Part shown: positions 16,533 to 25,465 of the stretch, in pieces
Position numbering within the stretch: the first letter of the stretch is position 1
Layout: the number at the start of each line of letters is the position of its first letter
Assembly (NCBI GenBank): GCA_037380725.1
Contig: JARRRL010000091.1
Coordinates: forward strand, 1-34,059
Source: JARRRL01 sp037380725
GTDB lineage: Bacteria > Pseudomonadota > Gammaproteobacteria > Pseudomonadales > JANQJO01
DNA length: 34,059 bases
Direction: 5' to 3'
Translations under genes and position numbers: made by a program
Notes under the pieces: generated by a model
Told to the model about the DNA's origin: nothing
Databases searched by the model: none
Seen by the model: only the letters and a program-made list of their open reading frames with translations

Positions 16533-17735
16533 TCAAGCAGAACGCAGCATACTACCATACCGCACATCGCTCAGCGCCTCGATATACAGCTCAAAGAAAT
16601 CGAGATTATACTTGCACGTAATCCGTTGCCAATCGCCTTTTTCGTAATGGAGCACACACGATAGAATACCACCCAAGGACCCTTCGTACGCCAAAACCGC
16701 TCGACGAATATCTGCGTGGAAAGGCAACGCATCGAATAAACGCTCGACGGGCATGTCCATCAACACATCAAACAACGACAACAAACCAACCGTAAAGGCA
16801 CGTTCCGAATCCTGAGCCATTCGCTCAGCAAGCAATTGACACATCCGAGAACGCACTAATGCCGTCACGAGCAGTTCATGCGGCTTCCCATCTACTGAAC
16901 TCACCGCCAATAACATGGCCCACCGTTTCATCTCCCGCAAACCCAGCACAATAATGGCTTGCTTCACCGAATCCAATTCACGCGGCAAACCCATTGCTGC
17001 CGAATTCAGCAACTTAAGCAGTTTAAAAGCAAGTCGTGCATCTTGCATAATCGTATCTGCTACTTCACTCGGCTCCACATCCGATCGAGCTAACTGGCTC
17101 AAAAGTCGACAGACGGTCATTTTTGAATCCGGAATACCCTTCTCTTTAATAAGACAAGGTTTCGATAAAAAATATCCTTGAAAATAATCAAACCCCATCC
17201 CTCTGTAGAGATCAAATTCAGCGTAATTTTCCACTTTCTCCGCTAACCACTTACCCGTAAAGCCCTTAACCTGATCCAAGGTCTGCCGAACACCCGCTTC
17301 ACCCAAAGCCAGCACATCGAGCTTGATGATATCCGCAATAGCAACCAAGGGCTCCCACTCCACTCGATATTCAAAATCATCCAAGGCAACCTGAAATCCT
17401 TTCTCCTTGTATTCTCGAACGCAGCGCACCAACTCATCGTCAACGTGCGTGGTTTCTAATACTTCTAAAATAAACTGATTAGACAGGTAATCCGCTACAT
17501 GACCATCCAGCAAAAACGAGTGTGTCACGTTAACCATCGCCGGTTTATCACCGGTAATATTTTCCAACCCGATGTTCAACACGGCGTTAATCACAACGGA
17601 TGACGTGGCGGCATCGGGATTCAAGGTCGGATTCACCGTGTTCGACGCGCCGTCTCCCGTACGGTACAACAACTCGTAAGCAACGGTCTCCAGTTTTTGA
17701 TTAAAAATAGGCTGTCTGGCTAAATAGAGATACAT
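16533..17735 (-). CDS. EAL/HDOD domain signalling protein (degenerate EAL)
   Basis: The protein has 400 residues. The N-terminal half is an EAL-like fold starting LARQPIFNQ and AYELLYR, where active c-di-GMP phosphodiesterases have E-[AV]-L-x-R. Most other catalytic acidic residues are missing, so hydrolysis of c-di-GMP is unlikely. From about residue 200 an HDOD domain follows (SQLARSDVEPSEVADTIMQD; LLKLLNSAAMGLPRELDSVK; VLGLREMKRWAMLLA). Proteins with this architecture (YuxH/CdgJ type) take part in regulating motility or surface behaviour by protein contacts. It is monocistronic and divergent from the desaturase gene. I see no strong ribosome binding site. Confidence 0.88.
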   Translation of the reverse strand: MYLYLARQPIFNQKLETVAYELLYRTGDGASNTVNPTLNPDAATSSVVINAVLNIGLENITGDKPAMVNVTHSFLLDGHVADYLSNQFILEVLETTHVDDELVRCVREYKEKGFQVALDDFEYRVEWEPLVAIADIIKLDVLALGEAGVRQTLDQVKGFTGKWLAEKVENYAEFDLYRGMGFDYFQGYFLSKPCLIKEKGIPDSKMTVCRLLSQLARSDVEPSEVADTIMQDARLAFKLLKLLNSAAMGLPRELDSVKQAIIVLGLREMKRWAMLLAVSSVDGKPHELLVTALVRSRMCQLLAERMAQDSERAFTVGLLSLFDVLMDMPVERLFDALPFHADIRRAVLAYEGSLGGILSCVLHYEKGDWQRITCKYNLDFFELYIEALSDVRYGSMLRSA

Positions 17736-18101
17736 GTATCAAACAAAAGCATTACGACTTATGGTAGCCTAGATTACGTGGTGGGTTTCCGTTTAGGTCA
17801 GAACACTAGGCTAGCCTTCTATGTCTCCAGCTCAACAGCATAAAGCGGGTCTGACAGGCAAATCGCTACTCCTGAATAGGCTGATGAGGCAAAAACTTCA
17901 ACCCAAATCAGCCGGGATACGGTAGACTGATAGAAGGGCGATGCCACTATACGGTGATGTACGCTGATGAAAGCGCGCATGCAGATTGCCCAGTGCCAGC
18001 CAGGCCATAGACTCGGAGGCTAAGCACCGCGAGTAAGAACGCTCTGTTTCGGTCGCAACACCCTCTACAACACTCACAGACCCTAACAAGGTAGTTAACT
18101 T
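17736..18101. other. Divergent intergenic region, nothing recognised
   Basis: These 366 bases separate the EAL/HDOD gene (minus) and the desaturase gene (plus). Short frames of 34 codons (plus, from 17820) and 63 codons (minus, 17898-18089) are present. Neither has family features that I recognise. The region presumably holds both promoters and a fairly long desaturase leader. I compared it by eye with c-di-GMP riboswitch signatures and did not find them. Confidence 0.5.
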
Positions 18102-19256
18102 ATGTCTTTTGGCGTTTTTGACGCTTCGATTTCCGAAGTCATTGTTTACGTTTTAATTATCACTCATATCACCATTCTTTCCGTCACCATTTACTTACAT
18201 CGATTCTGCGCCCACCGCGCATTGACTGTGCACCCCATTTTGCAGCATTTTTTCCGGTTCTGGTTATGGCTTACAACCGGAATGGTGACTAAAGCGTGGA
18301 CCGCGATTCACCGCAAGCACCACGCTTACTGTGAATCCAACAATGACCCTCACAGTCCACAAGTGCTGAGCATCCGCAAAGTGTTACTGGAAGGTGCGGA
18401 ACTGTATCAAAAAGAAAGCCGCAAAGGTACGCCCGATGACTGGCTCGAACGCAAGCTCTACAGCAAGTACGATAAAGCTGGGGTTTCCCTTATGCTGATC
18501 ATCAATATCGCGTTGCTGGGCCCCATTGGACTCACGGTCTGGGCAATTCAAATGCTTTGGATTCCACTCCTCGCCGCAGGTGTCATCAATGGCATTGGGC
18601 ATTACTGGGGATATCGAAACTTTGACTGCAATGACGCTTCTCGAAATATCATTCCCTTTGGCTTATTGATCGGGGGCGAGGAGCTGCACAACAACCATCA
18701 CACATACCCAAACTCCGCCAAACTGTCCGTTAAACCATGGGAGTTGGATATTGGATGGTGTTACATCAAACTGTTCAGCTACTTAGGTTTAGCGCAGGTC
18801 AAGCGCATCGCCCCCCTCACTCGACAAATTTCTGGCAAAGACACTCTAGACATCGACACGGTTCGAGCACTTATCCTCAATCGCTTTCAGATTCTCTCCG
18901 ACTATTGTCGACAGGTGATTGAACCAACCATTAACTTAGAACAACGCCATGCCAGCCCAGAGTCCAAAACGCTTCTCACTACCGTAAAGCGTATGCTGTC
19001 ACGCGAAAACGCCGCCCAAGCCAGCGCCGACACTCGAGAGCGACTCGAGCATCTGCTGGTGGATTTTCAGACGGTCGCTATCACTTACCAATTTAAATGG
19101 CAACTGCAAGCCATTGCCGAACACACGTCCGCCAGCAAAGTTGAACTGATGAACAGTTTAACGGAATGGTGCCGACAAGCGGAACGCACTGGAATCAAAG
19201 CATTGCAGGATTTCGCCATTCGCTTACGGCAATACAGCCTGATCAGCGCTAGCTGA
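18102..19256 (+). CDS. Membrane fatty-acid (acyl) desaturase, delta-9 type
   Basis: This is a di-iron desaturase that introduces a double bond in acyl chains. The three histidine boxes are present: HRFCAHRA (near residue 28), HRKHH (near 68) and HNNHH (near 201). Hydrophobic segments lie between them (VIVYVLIITHITILSVTIYL; LMLIINIALLGPIGLTVWAI). The core resembles stearoyl-CoA/phospholipid desaturases. After the fold comes an extra C-terminal region of about 130 residues, mostly helical and charged (ERLEHLLVDFQTVAITY). The 384 residues suit the bacterial DesA-like type with such an extension. Natural electron donors are not encoded nearby. A bidirectional terminator follows. Confidence 0.9.
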   Translation: MSFGVFDASISEVIVYVLIITHITILSVTIYLHRFCAHRALTVHPILQHFFRFWLWLTTGMVTKAWTAIHRKHHAYCESNNDPHSPQVLSIRKVLLEGAELYQKESRKGTPDDWLERKLYSKYDKAGVSLMLIINIALLGPIGLTVWAIQMLWIPLLAAGVINGIGHYWGYRNFDCNDASRNIIPFGLLIGGEELHNNHHTYPNSAKLSVKPWELDIGWCYIKLFSYLGLAQVKRIAPLTRQISGKDTLDIDTVRALILNRFQILSDYCRQVIEPTINLEQRHASPESKTLLTTVKRMLSRENAAQASADTRERLEHLLVDFQTVAITYQFKWQLQAIAEHTSASKVELMNSLTEWCRQAERTGIKALQDFAIRLRQYSLISAS

Positions 19257-19290
19257 AATCAACACTACCTGACTGAAAAGAGAATACACA

Positions 19291-19327
19291 GAAAAAAGCC
19301 CCGGCGCTTTCTCACCCGGGGCTCTTA
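19291..19327 (-). terminator. Terminator between rpmG and the desaturase gene
   Basis: An 8-bp stem (AGCCCCGG / CCGGGGCT) has an 11-base loop at 19305-19315. On the minus strand it is followed by a run of six T (complement of the A run at 19292-19297), so it is strongest for the rpmB-rpmG transcript. In the plus direction the T tract is poor, so it may stop the desaturase message less well. Confidence 0.85.
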
Positions 19328-19387
19328 AAAAGATTACTGAAAACAGCAACAAATACCTGATACACCAGAAATAACTGGCCCACCAGC

Positions 19388-19561
19388 TTACTTAATTTTA
19401 CCTTCTACAAACTCGCAATGCTGACGCGCAACAGGATCATACTTCCGAATACGAAGCTTCTCTGGGGTGCTTCGCTTGTTTTTATCTGTCGTACGAAAGT
19501 AGCCCGTTCCTAAACTGGAAATAAGGCGAATCTTCTCACGACCTTTACTTTTTGACGCCAT
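19388..19561 (-). CDS. rpmG: 50S ribosomal protein L33
   Basis: This 57-residue protein of the large ribosomal subunit carries the family core GTGYFRTTDKNKRSTPEKL followed by RIRKYDPVARQH. AGGAG lies at a suitable distance before ATG 19561. It has a seven-residue N-terminal extension (MASKSKG) before the usual REKI. It lacks the CxxC pairs of zinc-binding L33 and so is the zinc-free (C-minus) form. It is preceded by rpmB on the same strand with 118 bases between them, as is standard in Proteobacteria, and a strong terminator follows. Confidence 0.95.
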   Translation of the reverse strand: MASKSKGREKIRLISSLGTGYFRTTDKNKRSTPEKLRIRKYDPVARQHCEFVEGKIK

Positions 19562-19679
19562 AAGACGTAGCTCCTTTAAAATGTCTTGTAAGACTTCTGC
19601 TCATGCTAAAACTCATCGGTTCAACGCATCAAAGCAGCAACCCTCATCACTGAACGGTAACACGCGACACCAACCGCGT

Positions 19680-19922
19680 TCAGGACGCTATCGATACACC
19701 TTGGCGCACCAAATCATCCAGCACCACATCAACGCCTTTCTTATCAATGATTCGTAAGCCTTTTGCTGACACTTTCAACCGAACCCATTTCTCACGCTTG
19801 GGCGACCAAAAGCGCTTATTTTGCAAATTAGGTAAAAATCGACGTTTGGTTTTGTTATTTGCGTGGGAAACGTTATTTCCCACAACCGGACCTTTGCCCG
19901 TAACCACACACTTGCGTGCCAT
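19680..19922 (-). CDS. rpmB: 50S ribosomal protein L28
   Basis: The 80-residue protein shows the L28 start RKCVVTGKGPVVGNNVSHA, then NKTKRRFLPNLQNKRFW and the ending RLKVSAKGLRIIDKKGVD. It is the first gene of the rpmB-rpmG operon. It has the zinc-free type of N-terminus, with only one Cys. Both proteins lie in the large subunit near the E site. Confidence 0.97.
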   Translation of the reverse strand: MARKCVVTGKGPVVGNNVSHANNKTKRRFLPNLQNKRFWSPKREKWVRLKVSAKGLRIIDKKGVDVVLDDLVRQGVSIAS

Positions 19923-20330
19923 AATGACCTCACGAATACGTTACTCGACCACCGACTTTCGCAGGACACCACACTATGACATCATTACATCGATATGCCA
20001 TCATGAATGTGCGCCACCGAAACCAGCGCTGCTCTTTATTTACCCTAAAAATTGACCCTAAAAGCGTATATTCTCAACCTTTATCTTACTTATATCTTAC
20101 TTATCTTATGCCTAAAACCTAAACGCTCACGTTTTGTCCACACATCCTCGTCAACATCAGGCCTGTTGACAATACACAAAAAGGCAATTCGTAAAAATAA
20201 GGGCGTCATTTAAGCAGGGAATGAGGAAAACTGCAAGAGCAGCGATACAATCATGGTCACTATCCATACCCAGAATCCATGCCCACAATCATGCCGACTT
20301 TCACACCACTAAAACCGAGTGAGGCTCCAA
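19923..20330. other. Divergent intergenic region with short tandem words
   Basis: About 400 bases lie between rpmB (minus) and coaBC (plus). In Pseudomonas radC and other genes lie in this interval; here no coding segment is seen. It contains several near-tandem words: ACCCTAAAA at 20042 and 20055, TTATCTTA-like units at 20081, 20091 and 20101, and ATCCAT-CCCA units around 20262-20285. The rpmB promoter should be here, but I could not fix it. Confidence 0.55.
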
Positions 20331-21605
20331 GTGTCACCACACAGCGAAACACCATCTCCCAACGCATCCAAAACAGTGCACCATAACCTCATATTGGGCA
20401 TCACGGGCAGTATCGCCGCCTACAAAGCCGCTGAAACTGCCCGCGAGTTCATGCGGCAAGGCTGGCGAGTAAAAGTCGTTATGACACAGGGTGCACAAGC
20501 TTTTATTTCCCCTCTTACACTTCAAGCCTTGACGGGCGAACCCGTGCACACTGAACTGCTTTCAACGGACGCCGAATCCATGATGGATCACATCCATCTC
20601 GCGCGCTGGGCTGATCACGTGCTCATTTGCCCAATCAGTGCTCATTTTTTAGCAAAACTCGCTCACGGATTCTGCGACGATCTGCTTTCAACACTGTGCC
20701 TCGCTACCCGCGCGCCACTGACCGTTGCGCCAGCTATGAATCAGTTTATGTGGCAAAACCCCGCCACACAACACAACCTACTGACGATACGCCAACGCGG
20801 CATAACCGTACTCGGACCGGAGCAGGGAAACCAGGCCTGTGGCGACAACGGCCCAGGTCGACTGATTGAACCGCCCCAACTGGTTGACGCTTTTTTACAA
20901 CGCCACACGATGACCGCTACACCCGAACGTCCACACTGGATAATTACAGCAGGTCCAACACGCGAACCCATTGACCCTGTCCGCTACCTCTCTAATCGCA
21001 GTTCAGGAAAAATGGGCTATGCCCTGGCCGAAGCCGCCAGCGCTCTGGGAGCGCGAGTCACACTGATCAGTGGACCCACCGCGCTCACAACGCCATTGGG
21101 CATTCACAAACGCATCAACATCACCACAGCCGCAGACTTGCTTGACGCCACGCTCAATGAACTGAAAGACAAACCCGACGTGTACATATCCGCTGCCGCC
21201 ATTGCAGACTATCGTGTCGCACAACCCGCAACAGAAAAAATCAAAAAGGAAGATCAAAATAGCGACAGCATAACCTTACGGTTGATCAAAAATACCGATA
21301 TTATAAACACAGTTTCGCATCACCCGCTGCGCCCCACCTTAGTCATTGGTTTCGCAGCCGAAACACAGCATGTCAACCAATATGCACATGAAAAATTGAT
21401 ACGCAAACATTTAGATATGATCATTGCGAATGATGTCAGTAGCCCAGACGGGGGTTTTGACAGCGACTACAATCAAATTCAGGTCATTGAAAAAAAGGGA
21501 ACGCTCTGCTTAGGGCCCGCGTCAAAACAAGAGCTGAGTCAACGCCTCTGCCAAGAGATTCATCAACGCTGGCAACAGAAACGAGCAACGCATCACTCAT
21601 CGTAA
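20331..21605 (+). CDS. coaBC: Bifunctional phosphopantothenoylcysteine decarboxylase / synthetase
   Basis: CoaBC carries out two steps of coenzyme A synthesis: CTP-dependent joining of 4'-phosphopantothenate with cysteine, then FMN-dependent decarboxylation. The N-terminal CoaC domain shows GITGSIAAYKAAE, the catalytic His in MMDHIHLARWAD, the substrate clamp PAMNQFMW and the Cys in QACGDNGPG. The CoaB domain begins ITAGPTREPIDPVRYLSNRSSGKMG and includes SAAIADYRV. GTG 20331 has GAGG six bases upstream. GTG 20319 is also in frame but has no site. dut, which separates coaBC from algC in Pseudomonas, is missing. Confidence 0.95.
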   Translation: MSPHSETPSPNASKTVHHNLILGITGSIAAYKAAETAREFMRQGWRVKVVMTQGAQAFISPLTLQALTGEPVHTELLSTDAESMMDHIHLARWADHVLICPISAHFLAKLAHGFCDDLLSTLCLATRAPLTVAPAMNQFMWQNPATQHNLLTIRQRGITVLGPEQGNQACGDNGPGRLIEPPQLVDAFLQRHTMTATPERPHWIITAGPTREPIDPVRYLSNRSSGKMGYALAEAASALGARVTLISGPTALTTPLGIHKRINITTAADLLDATLNELKDKPDVYISAAAIADYRVAQPATEKIKKEDQNSDSITLRLIKNTDIINTVSHHPLRPTLVIGFAAETQHVNQYAHEKLIRKHLDMIIANDVSSPDGGFDSDYNQIQVIEKKGTLCLGPASKQELSQRLCQEIHQRWQQKRATHHSS

Positions 21606-21648
21606 ACGCACACGAGAACGCCTAAGACAAATACAAGGATGCTAGAAC

Positions 21649-24249
21649 GTGAAACGGAAAAATCAACCTCAACACAAAACGCCTCGCAAGCCTAGAAAAA
21701 CAAAAGTCTCTAAGCCCACCTCACAAAGTAGCGCCTTTCCTCTCGATGCCCTCGCGAGCATCGTCGTATTTCCTTTGCTGCTGAGCGTAAGTCTAGTACT
21801 GCTTGTACACACTTTTCTCAGCAATGAAAGCAACAGCAGTTTAAATGATTTTTTCAAGACTGAACTGACTCGCCAAATCACATTAGCTCAACAGCAACTG
21901 GAGGCCATTGCGCCCAGCTTGAGCACACCCCAAATGATTCAGGCCATTGAAGCACACGACATGGCAACGCTTAAATCTTTAGAATCCGCCCTATCTGATG
22001 TTCACCGTGACGTAACATCCGTCCTGCTCGTGCCCAACAGCAATACGATCGATCCAATGGATACCAACGCCGGCATCAGCTTCGCGGCGCTCAACATGCT
22101 CCGCCAATTGGAAAAAAACGAAAGCGTCCCATTGGAATTAGCTCAAAACGCTGAAGGCGCCATTATCCGTCACGGGGCTAATCTGTATAACGCACAAGGC
22201 CAGTCCGTTGGCAGAATACTGATCACCCTGGACCAAAGCGCTTTTACTCAATTTTTCAGCCAGATACCGCCAACATTCGGTCAATTCACCGTGCAGCAAC
22301 GCGCCCTCAACACGGAAATTCCTTGGCACAGCAGCAGCCAACAACCCATGCCACCCAACGCGCACGCACACTGGATCGATACTGACGGGGACGGCATCAA
22401 TGACTGGCATTTGCTGTACACCATCGACGCGCCATTTCCATCACTGTTACAGGAACTACTATGGGGTCTAGCGGGCGGCCTCCTCACCAGTTTCTTACTG
22501 GCCGCCATTATCTTCCAAACTCGCCGCCGCTTGTTAACAGCGATCGAAAAAAACTTGCAAAACCTGGTTCACCAAGTCAAAAGCGGTCTCTCAAACCCCA
22601 GCGATATCGGGTATACTGTTGACGGATTTGAGGCGGCTCACCGCAGTTTGAAAGGCGCAATAGACGCCATAGCGCAAAAACGCAAGGCAAACCAACAAAC
22701 GGCGGGTAAGTCAGCAACACTTCCCGCTGGAATGGCCTCAAACCAACATACCCCAAAACAAGCAATCGAGGATCAATCGCTACTGGATCTGGACTTGGAT
22801 CTCGCGGATGATGATCTCTTCGAGTCGGCTGACAGCCTAGAGGATCAACTGATGAGCGAAACCACCAAACCCATAGCATCGCAAGTACCCGCTGAAATTT
22901 TTCGTCAATATGACATTCGCGGCATTGTGGGCGAATCCCTAAGCCCCGAAATCATGGAACTACTTGGAAAAGCAATTGGCACCACCTGCCTGGAAAAAGG
23001 CGACGACACCCTGGTTATCGGGCGAGATGGTCGCCTGTCTTCACCCGCTCTCTTTCACGGCTTATCGGAAGGAGTACGCAGCACCGGCTGCGCCGTCATC
23101 GACATTGGCGTTGTGCCAACACCCTTTGTGTATTTCGCAACAAAACACGCCAACACCGAATCGGGCGTTATGATTACCGGCAGTCACAACCCCTCGAATT
23201 ACAATGGGCTCAAGATCGTTATTTCAGGTCAAACATTATACGGAGACAGCATTCAACACTTGCATCAGTTAATACAAGAGCAGCGCTTCCGTGAAGGTAG
23301 TGGCGCGCTAAGCCGCCGCGACATCACCCATGAATACATTGATCGCATTGCCGAAGATGTTGCCATTGCGCGCTCTTTGAAAGTGGTTGTTGACGCAGGA
23401 AACGGGGTTGCCGGACCCGAATCAGTTCATTTGCTGCAGCAGCTTGGCTGCGAAGTGATCGAACTGTATTGCGACATAGATGGTCATTTCCCCAATCATC
23501 ATCCCGATCCCAGCAAACCGGAGAACCTATCGGATCTGATCGAAGCCGTTTCCACGCACCAAGCTGACATAGGTTTGGCTTTCGATGGCGATGGCGATCG
23601 CCTAGGCGTCGTCACGCCAAAAGGTAAAATCATCTTCCCCGACCGCTTACTCATGTTGTTTGCACGCGATATTTTATCTCGCAACCCCGGTGGCGATATT
23701 ATTTTTGACATCAAGTGTACGGGCGATCTAAACGCGTTAATCACTTCTTTAGGTGGACGCCCCATCATGTGGAAAACGGGTCACTCGCTCATTAAAGCCA
23801 AACTCAAAGAAACCGGCGCACTCATGGCCGGCGAAATGAGTGGTCACATTTTCTTTAACGATCGCTGGTATGGCTTTGACGATGCCCTGTACAGCGCGGC
23901 GCGCTTATTGGAAATTTTATCGAGCGAAGCGCAAGATATCGACGCTATCATGGACACACTGCCCGAAAAAATCTCCACACCAGAAATTAACATTCCTGTC
24001 ACCGAGGAGACGAAATTCGAAATCATTGAAGCCCTGACCCGATCCGGCGAATTTCAGGGTCACGTCGTAACCTTGGACGGCATTCGCGTCGACTACAAAA
24101 ACGGTTGGGGTTTAGTACGAGCCTCCAATACAACCCCCAACTTGGTTGCCCGATTTGAAGCCGACACCAATGAAAACTTACTTCAAATCCAAAACGAATT
24201 TAAAACCAACTTATTAAATGTAAACAGTGAACTGGGCCTGCCTTTCTGA
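21649..24249 (+). CDS. algC: Phosphomannomutase/phosphoglucomutase AlgC with membrane-anchored N-terminal domain
   Basis: The enzyme interconverts 1- and 6-phosphates of mannose and glucose for exopolysaccharide and LPS precursors. It has 866 residues from GTG 21649. A Lys/Arg-rich start is followed by membrane helix 1 (about residues 34-54), an extracytoplasmic domain of about 210 residues, membrane helix 2 (about 268-288, GLAGGLLTSFLLAAIIF) and an acidic linker with LDLDLADDDLFES. The catalytic mutase begins near residue 415 (AEIFRQYDIRGIVGESL). The phosphoserine loop is TGSHNPSNYNG (about 508), metal binding is DGDGDR (about 646), the sugar loop is GEMSGH, and the phosphate loop is RASNTTPNL. 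The longer form of AlgC with two membrane helices is known in Pseudomonas. The role of its N-terminal domain is not settled. Confidence 0.93.
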   Translation: MKRKNQPQHKTPRKPRKTKVSKPTSQSSAFPLDALASIVVFPLLLSVSLVLLVHTFLSNESNSSLNDFFKTELTRQITLAQQQLEAIAPSLSTPQMIQAIEAHDMATLKSLESALSDVHRDVTSVLLVPNSNTIDPMDTNAGISFAALNMLRQLEKNESVPLELAQNAEGAIIRHGANLYNAQGQSVGRILITLDQSAFTQFFSQIPPTFGQFTVQQRALNTEIPWHSSSQQPMPPNAHAHWIDTDGDGINDWHLLYTIDAPFPSLLQELLWGLAGGLLTSFLLAAIIFQTRRRLLTAIEKNLQNLVHQVKSGLSNPSDIGYTVDGFEAAHRSLKGAIDAIAQKRKANQQTAGKSATLPAGMASNQHTPKQAIEDQSLLDLDLDLADDDLFESADSLEDQLMSETTKPIASQVPAEIFRQYDIRGIVGESLSPEIMELLGKAIGTTCLEKGDDTLVIGRDGRLSSPALFHGLSEGVRSTGCAVIDIGVVPTPFVYFATKHANTESGVMITGSHNPSNYNGLKIVISGQTLYGDSIQHLHQLIQEQRFREGSGALSRRDITHEYIDRIAEDVAIARSLKVVVDAGNGVAGPESVHLLQQLGCEVIELYCDIDGHFPNHHPDPSKPENLSDLIEAVSTHQADIGLAFDGDGDRLGVVTPKGKIIFPDRLLMLFARDILSRNPGGDIIFDIKCTGDLNALITSLGGRPIMWKTGHSLIKAKLKETGALMAGEMSGHIFFNDRWYGFDDALYSAARLLEILSSEAQDIDAIMDTLPEKISTPEINIPVTEETKFEIIEALTRSGEFQGHVVTLDGIRVDYKNGWGLVRASNTTPNLVARFEADTNENLLQIQNEFKTNLLNVNSELGLPF

Positions 24250-24311
24250 GGGCAGCCCTCACCCCTTTAGCCGTTAAAACCCATTTAACTATGCTCGTTA
24301 ACCCCCTAAAA

Positions 24312-24349
24312 CTATGCCCTTAAACAAAGACTATGTCCTTAAACAAAGA
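24312..24349. repeat. 19-bp tandem duplication covering the argB start
   Basis: CTATGCCCTTAAACAAAGA (24312-24330) is followed at once by CTATGTCCTTAAACAAAGA (24331-24349), with one mismatch. Each copy carries an ATG. The second is the argB start. The first (24314) is out of frame and opens a 33-codon frame that overlaps argB and ends at 24415. Confidence 0.95.
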
Positions 24350-25229
24350 AGATGCCACCACAATCGCCAAGGTACTGACCGAGGCACTGCCTTACATACA
24401 ACGCTTCAGCGGTAGCACAATTGTCGTCAAATATGGCGGCAACGCCATGGTGGACGACACGCTGAAAGCGTCATTCGCCCGAGACATCACGCTGATGAAG
24501 CTCATCGGCATGAACCCAATTATCGTGCATGGCGGTGGACCACAAATCGCGACTTTACTGGCACGATTAGGCATCACATCCCGATTTGTAGACGGTTTAC
24601 GCGTTACCGACGACGCCACCATGGATGTCGTGGAAATGGTGCTTGGTGGACAAGTTAACAAAGATATCGTCAATCTCATTAATCAACACGGCGGCAAAGC
24701 CATTGGCCTGACGGGAAAAGACGGTCGTTTTCTACGCGCCAAACACCTACACGTCACACAGAAAAACCCCGAACTGGAGCACAACGAAATCATTGATCTT
24801 GGTCACGTCGGTGCGGTGACTGGCGTGAATACCGAGATCCTAACCTTGACCTCACAGTCCGGTTTTATTCCGGTGATTGCCCCAATCGGAGCCAGTGACA
24901 CCGGCACCTCCTTAAACATTAATGCTGACATTGTTGCGGGCAAAATCGCTGAAGCCATGCGAGCCGAAAAACTCATTCTGCTGACCAATACAGCCGGTAT
25001 TCTTGATAAATCTGGCGATCTGTTAACCGGTCTAACACGCCACGATATCCCAAAACTGATCCAAGACGGCACACTTCGGGACGGTATGATTCCGAAGTGT
25101 CAATGCGTATTCGAAGCACTGTCACAAGGCGTTAAGACTGCTCATATTATCGATGGACGCGTTCCACACTCCGTATTATTAGAGCTGTTGACCGATGAAG
25201 GCGTGGGCACCTTGATCTCCTCCCGATGA
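24333..25229 (+). CDS. argB: Acetylglutamate kinase
   Basis: ArgB phosphorylates N-acetyl-L-glutamate, the second step of arginine synthesis. The 298-residue protein shows VVKYGGNAM and IVHGGGPQI (nucleotide and substrate glycine loops), RFVDGLRVTDDATM, NINADIVAGKIAEAM and the ending VGTLISS. The longer N-terminal helix (DATTIAKVLTEALPYIQRF) is the type found in arginine-sensitive hexameric enzymes, so feedback inhibition is likely. The start ATG 24333 fits the family but lacks a clear ribosome binding site and lies in a 19-bp duplication. It follows algC with an 83-base gap. Confidence 0.96.
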   Translation: MSLNKEDATTIAKVLTEALPYIQRFSGSTIVVKYGGNAMVDDTLKASFARDITLMKLIGMNPIIVHGGGPQIATLLARLGITSRFVDGLRVTDDATMDVVEMVLGGQVNKDIVNLINQHGGKAIGLTGKDGRFLRAKHLHVTQKNPELEHNEIIDLGHVGAVTGVNTEILTLTSQSGFIPVIAPIGASDTGTSLNINADIVAGKIAEAMRAEKLILLTNTAGILDKSGDLLTGLTRHDIPKLIQDGTLRDGMIPKCQCVFEALSQGVKTAHIIDGRVPHSVLLELLTDEGVGTLISSR

Positions 25230-25380
25230 CCCTTCACTAGATATCGAAAATTAACCTTCTATATACCACGAGACCTTAGGCCTCCAACGCGCCATCAATC
25301 TAGTCCTCGCCCTAAAAATAGGGTACAATTTTTGTCTTACCAAGCGGATACGGATACACCAAAACCGTTTTTTCAGAGCC

Positions 25381-25409
25381 GTCTTTGTTCAGATCTGTCT
25401 TTGTTCAGA
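25381..25409. repeat. Tandem repeat in the hydrogenase operon leader
   Basis: GTCTTTGTTCAGA occurs at 25381 and 25397 (period 16) in the 236-base gap between argB and the hydrogenase operon. A small inverted repeat CCCTA-AAAA-TAGGG (25310-25323) and a TACAAT word (25324-25329) lie before it. The operon promoter is expected in this gap. I see no convincing FNR or sigma-54 site. Confidence 0.75.
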
Positions 25410-25465
25410 AACAAATAAAACGATTTACATGAAATTTATTTTCTTGCTCATCGACGCACTCGCCT

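Noticed and set aside
17898..18089. 63-codon minus-strand frame upstream of the desaturase
   Set aside because: No family features, no clear ribosome binding site, and it fills only part of a divergent promoter region.
25310..25330. Rho-independent terminator after argB
   Set aside because: The CCCTA/TAGGG stem is only five base pairs and AT-containing, with three bases before a short T run. It is too weak to call.
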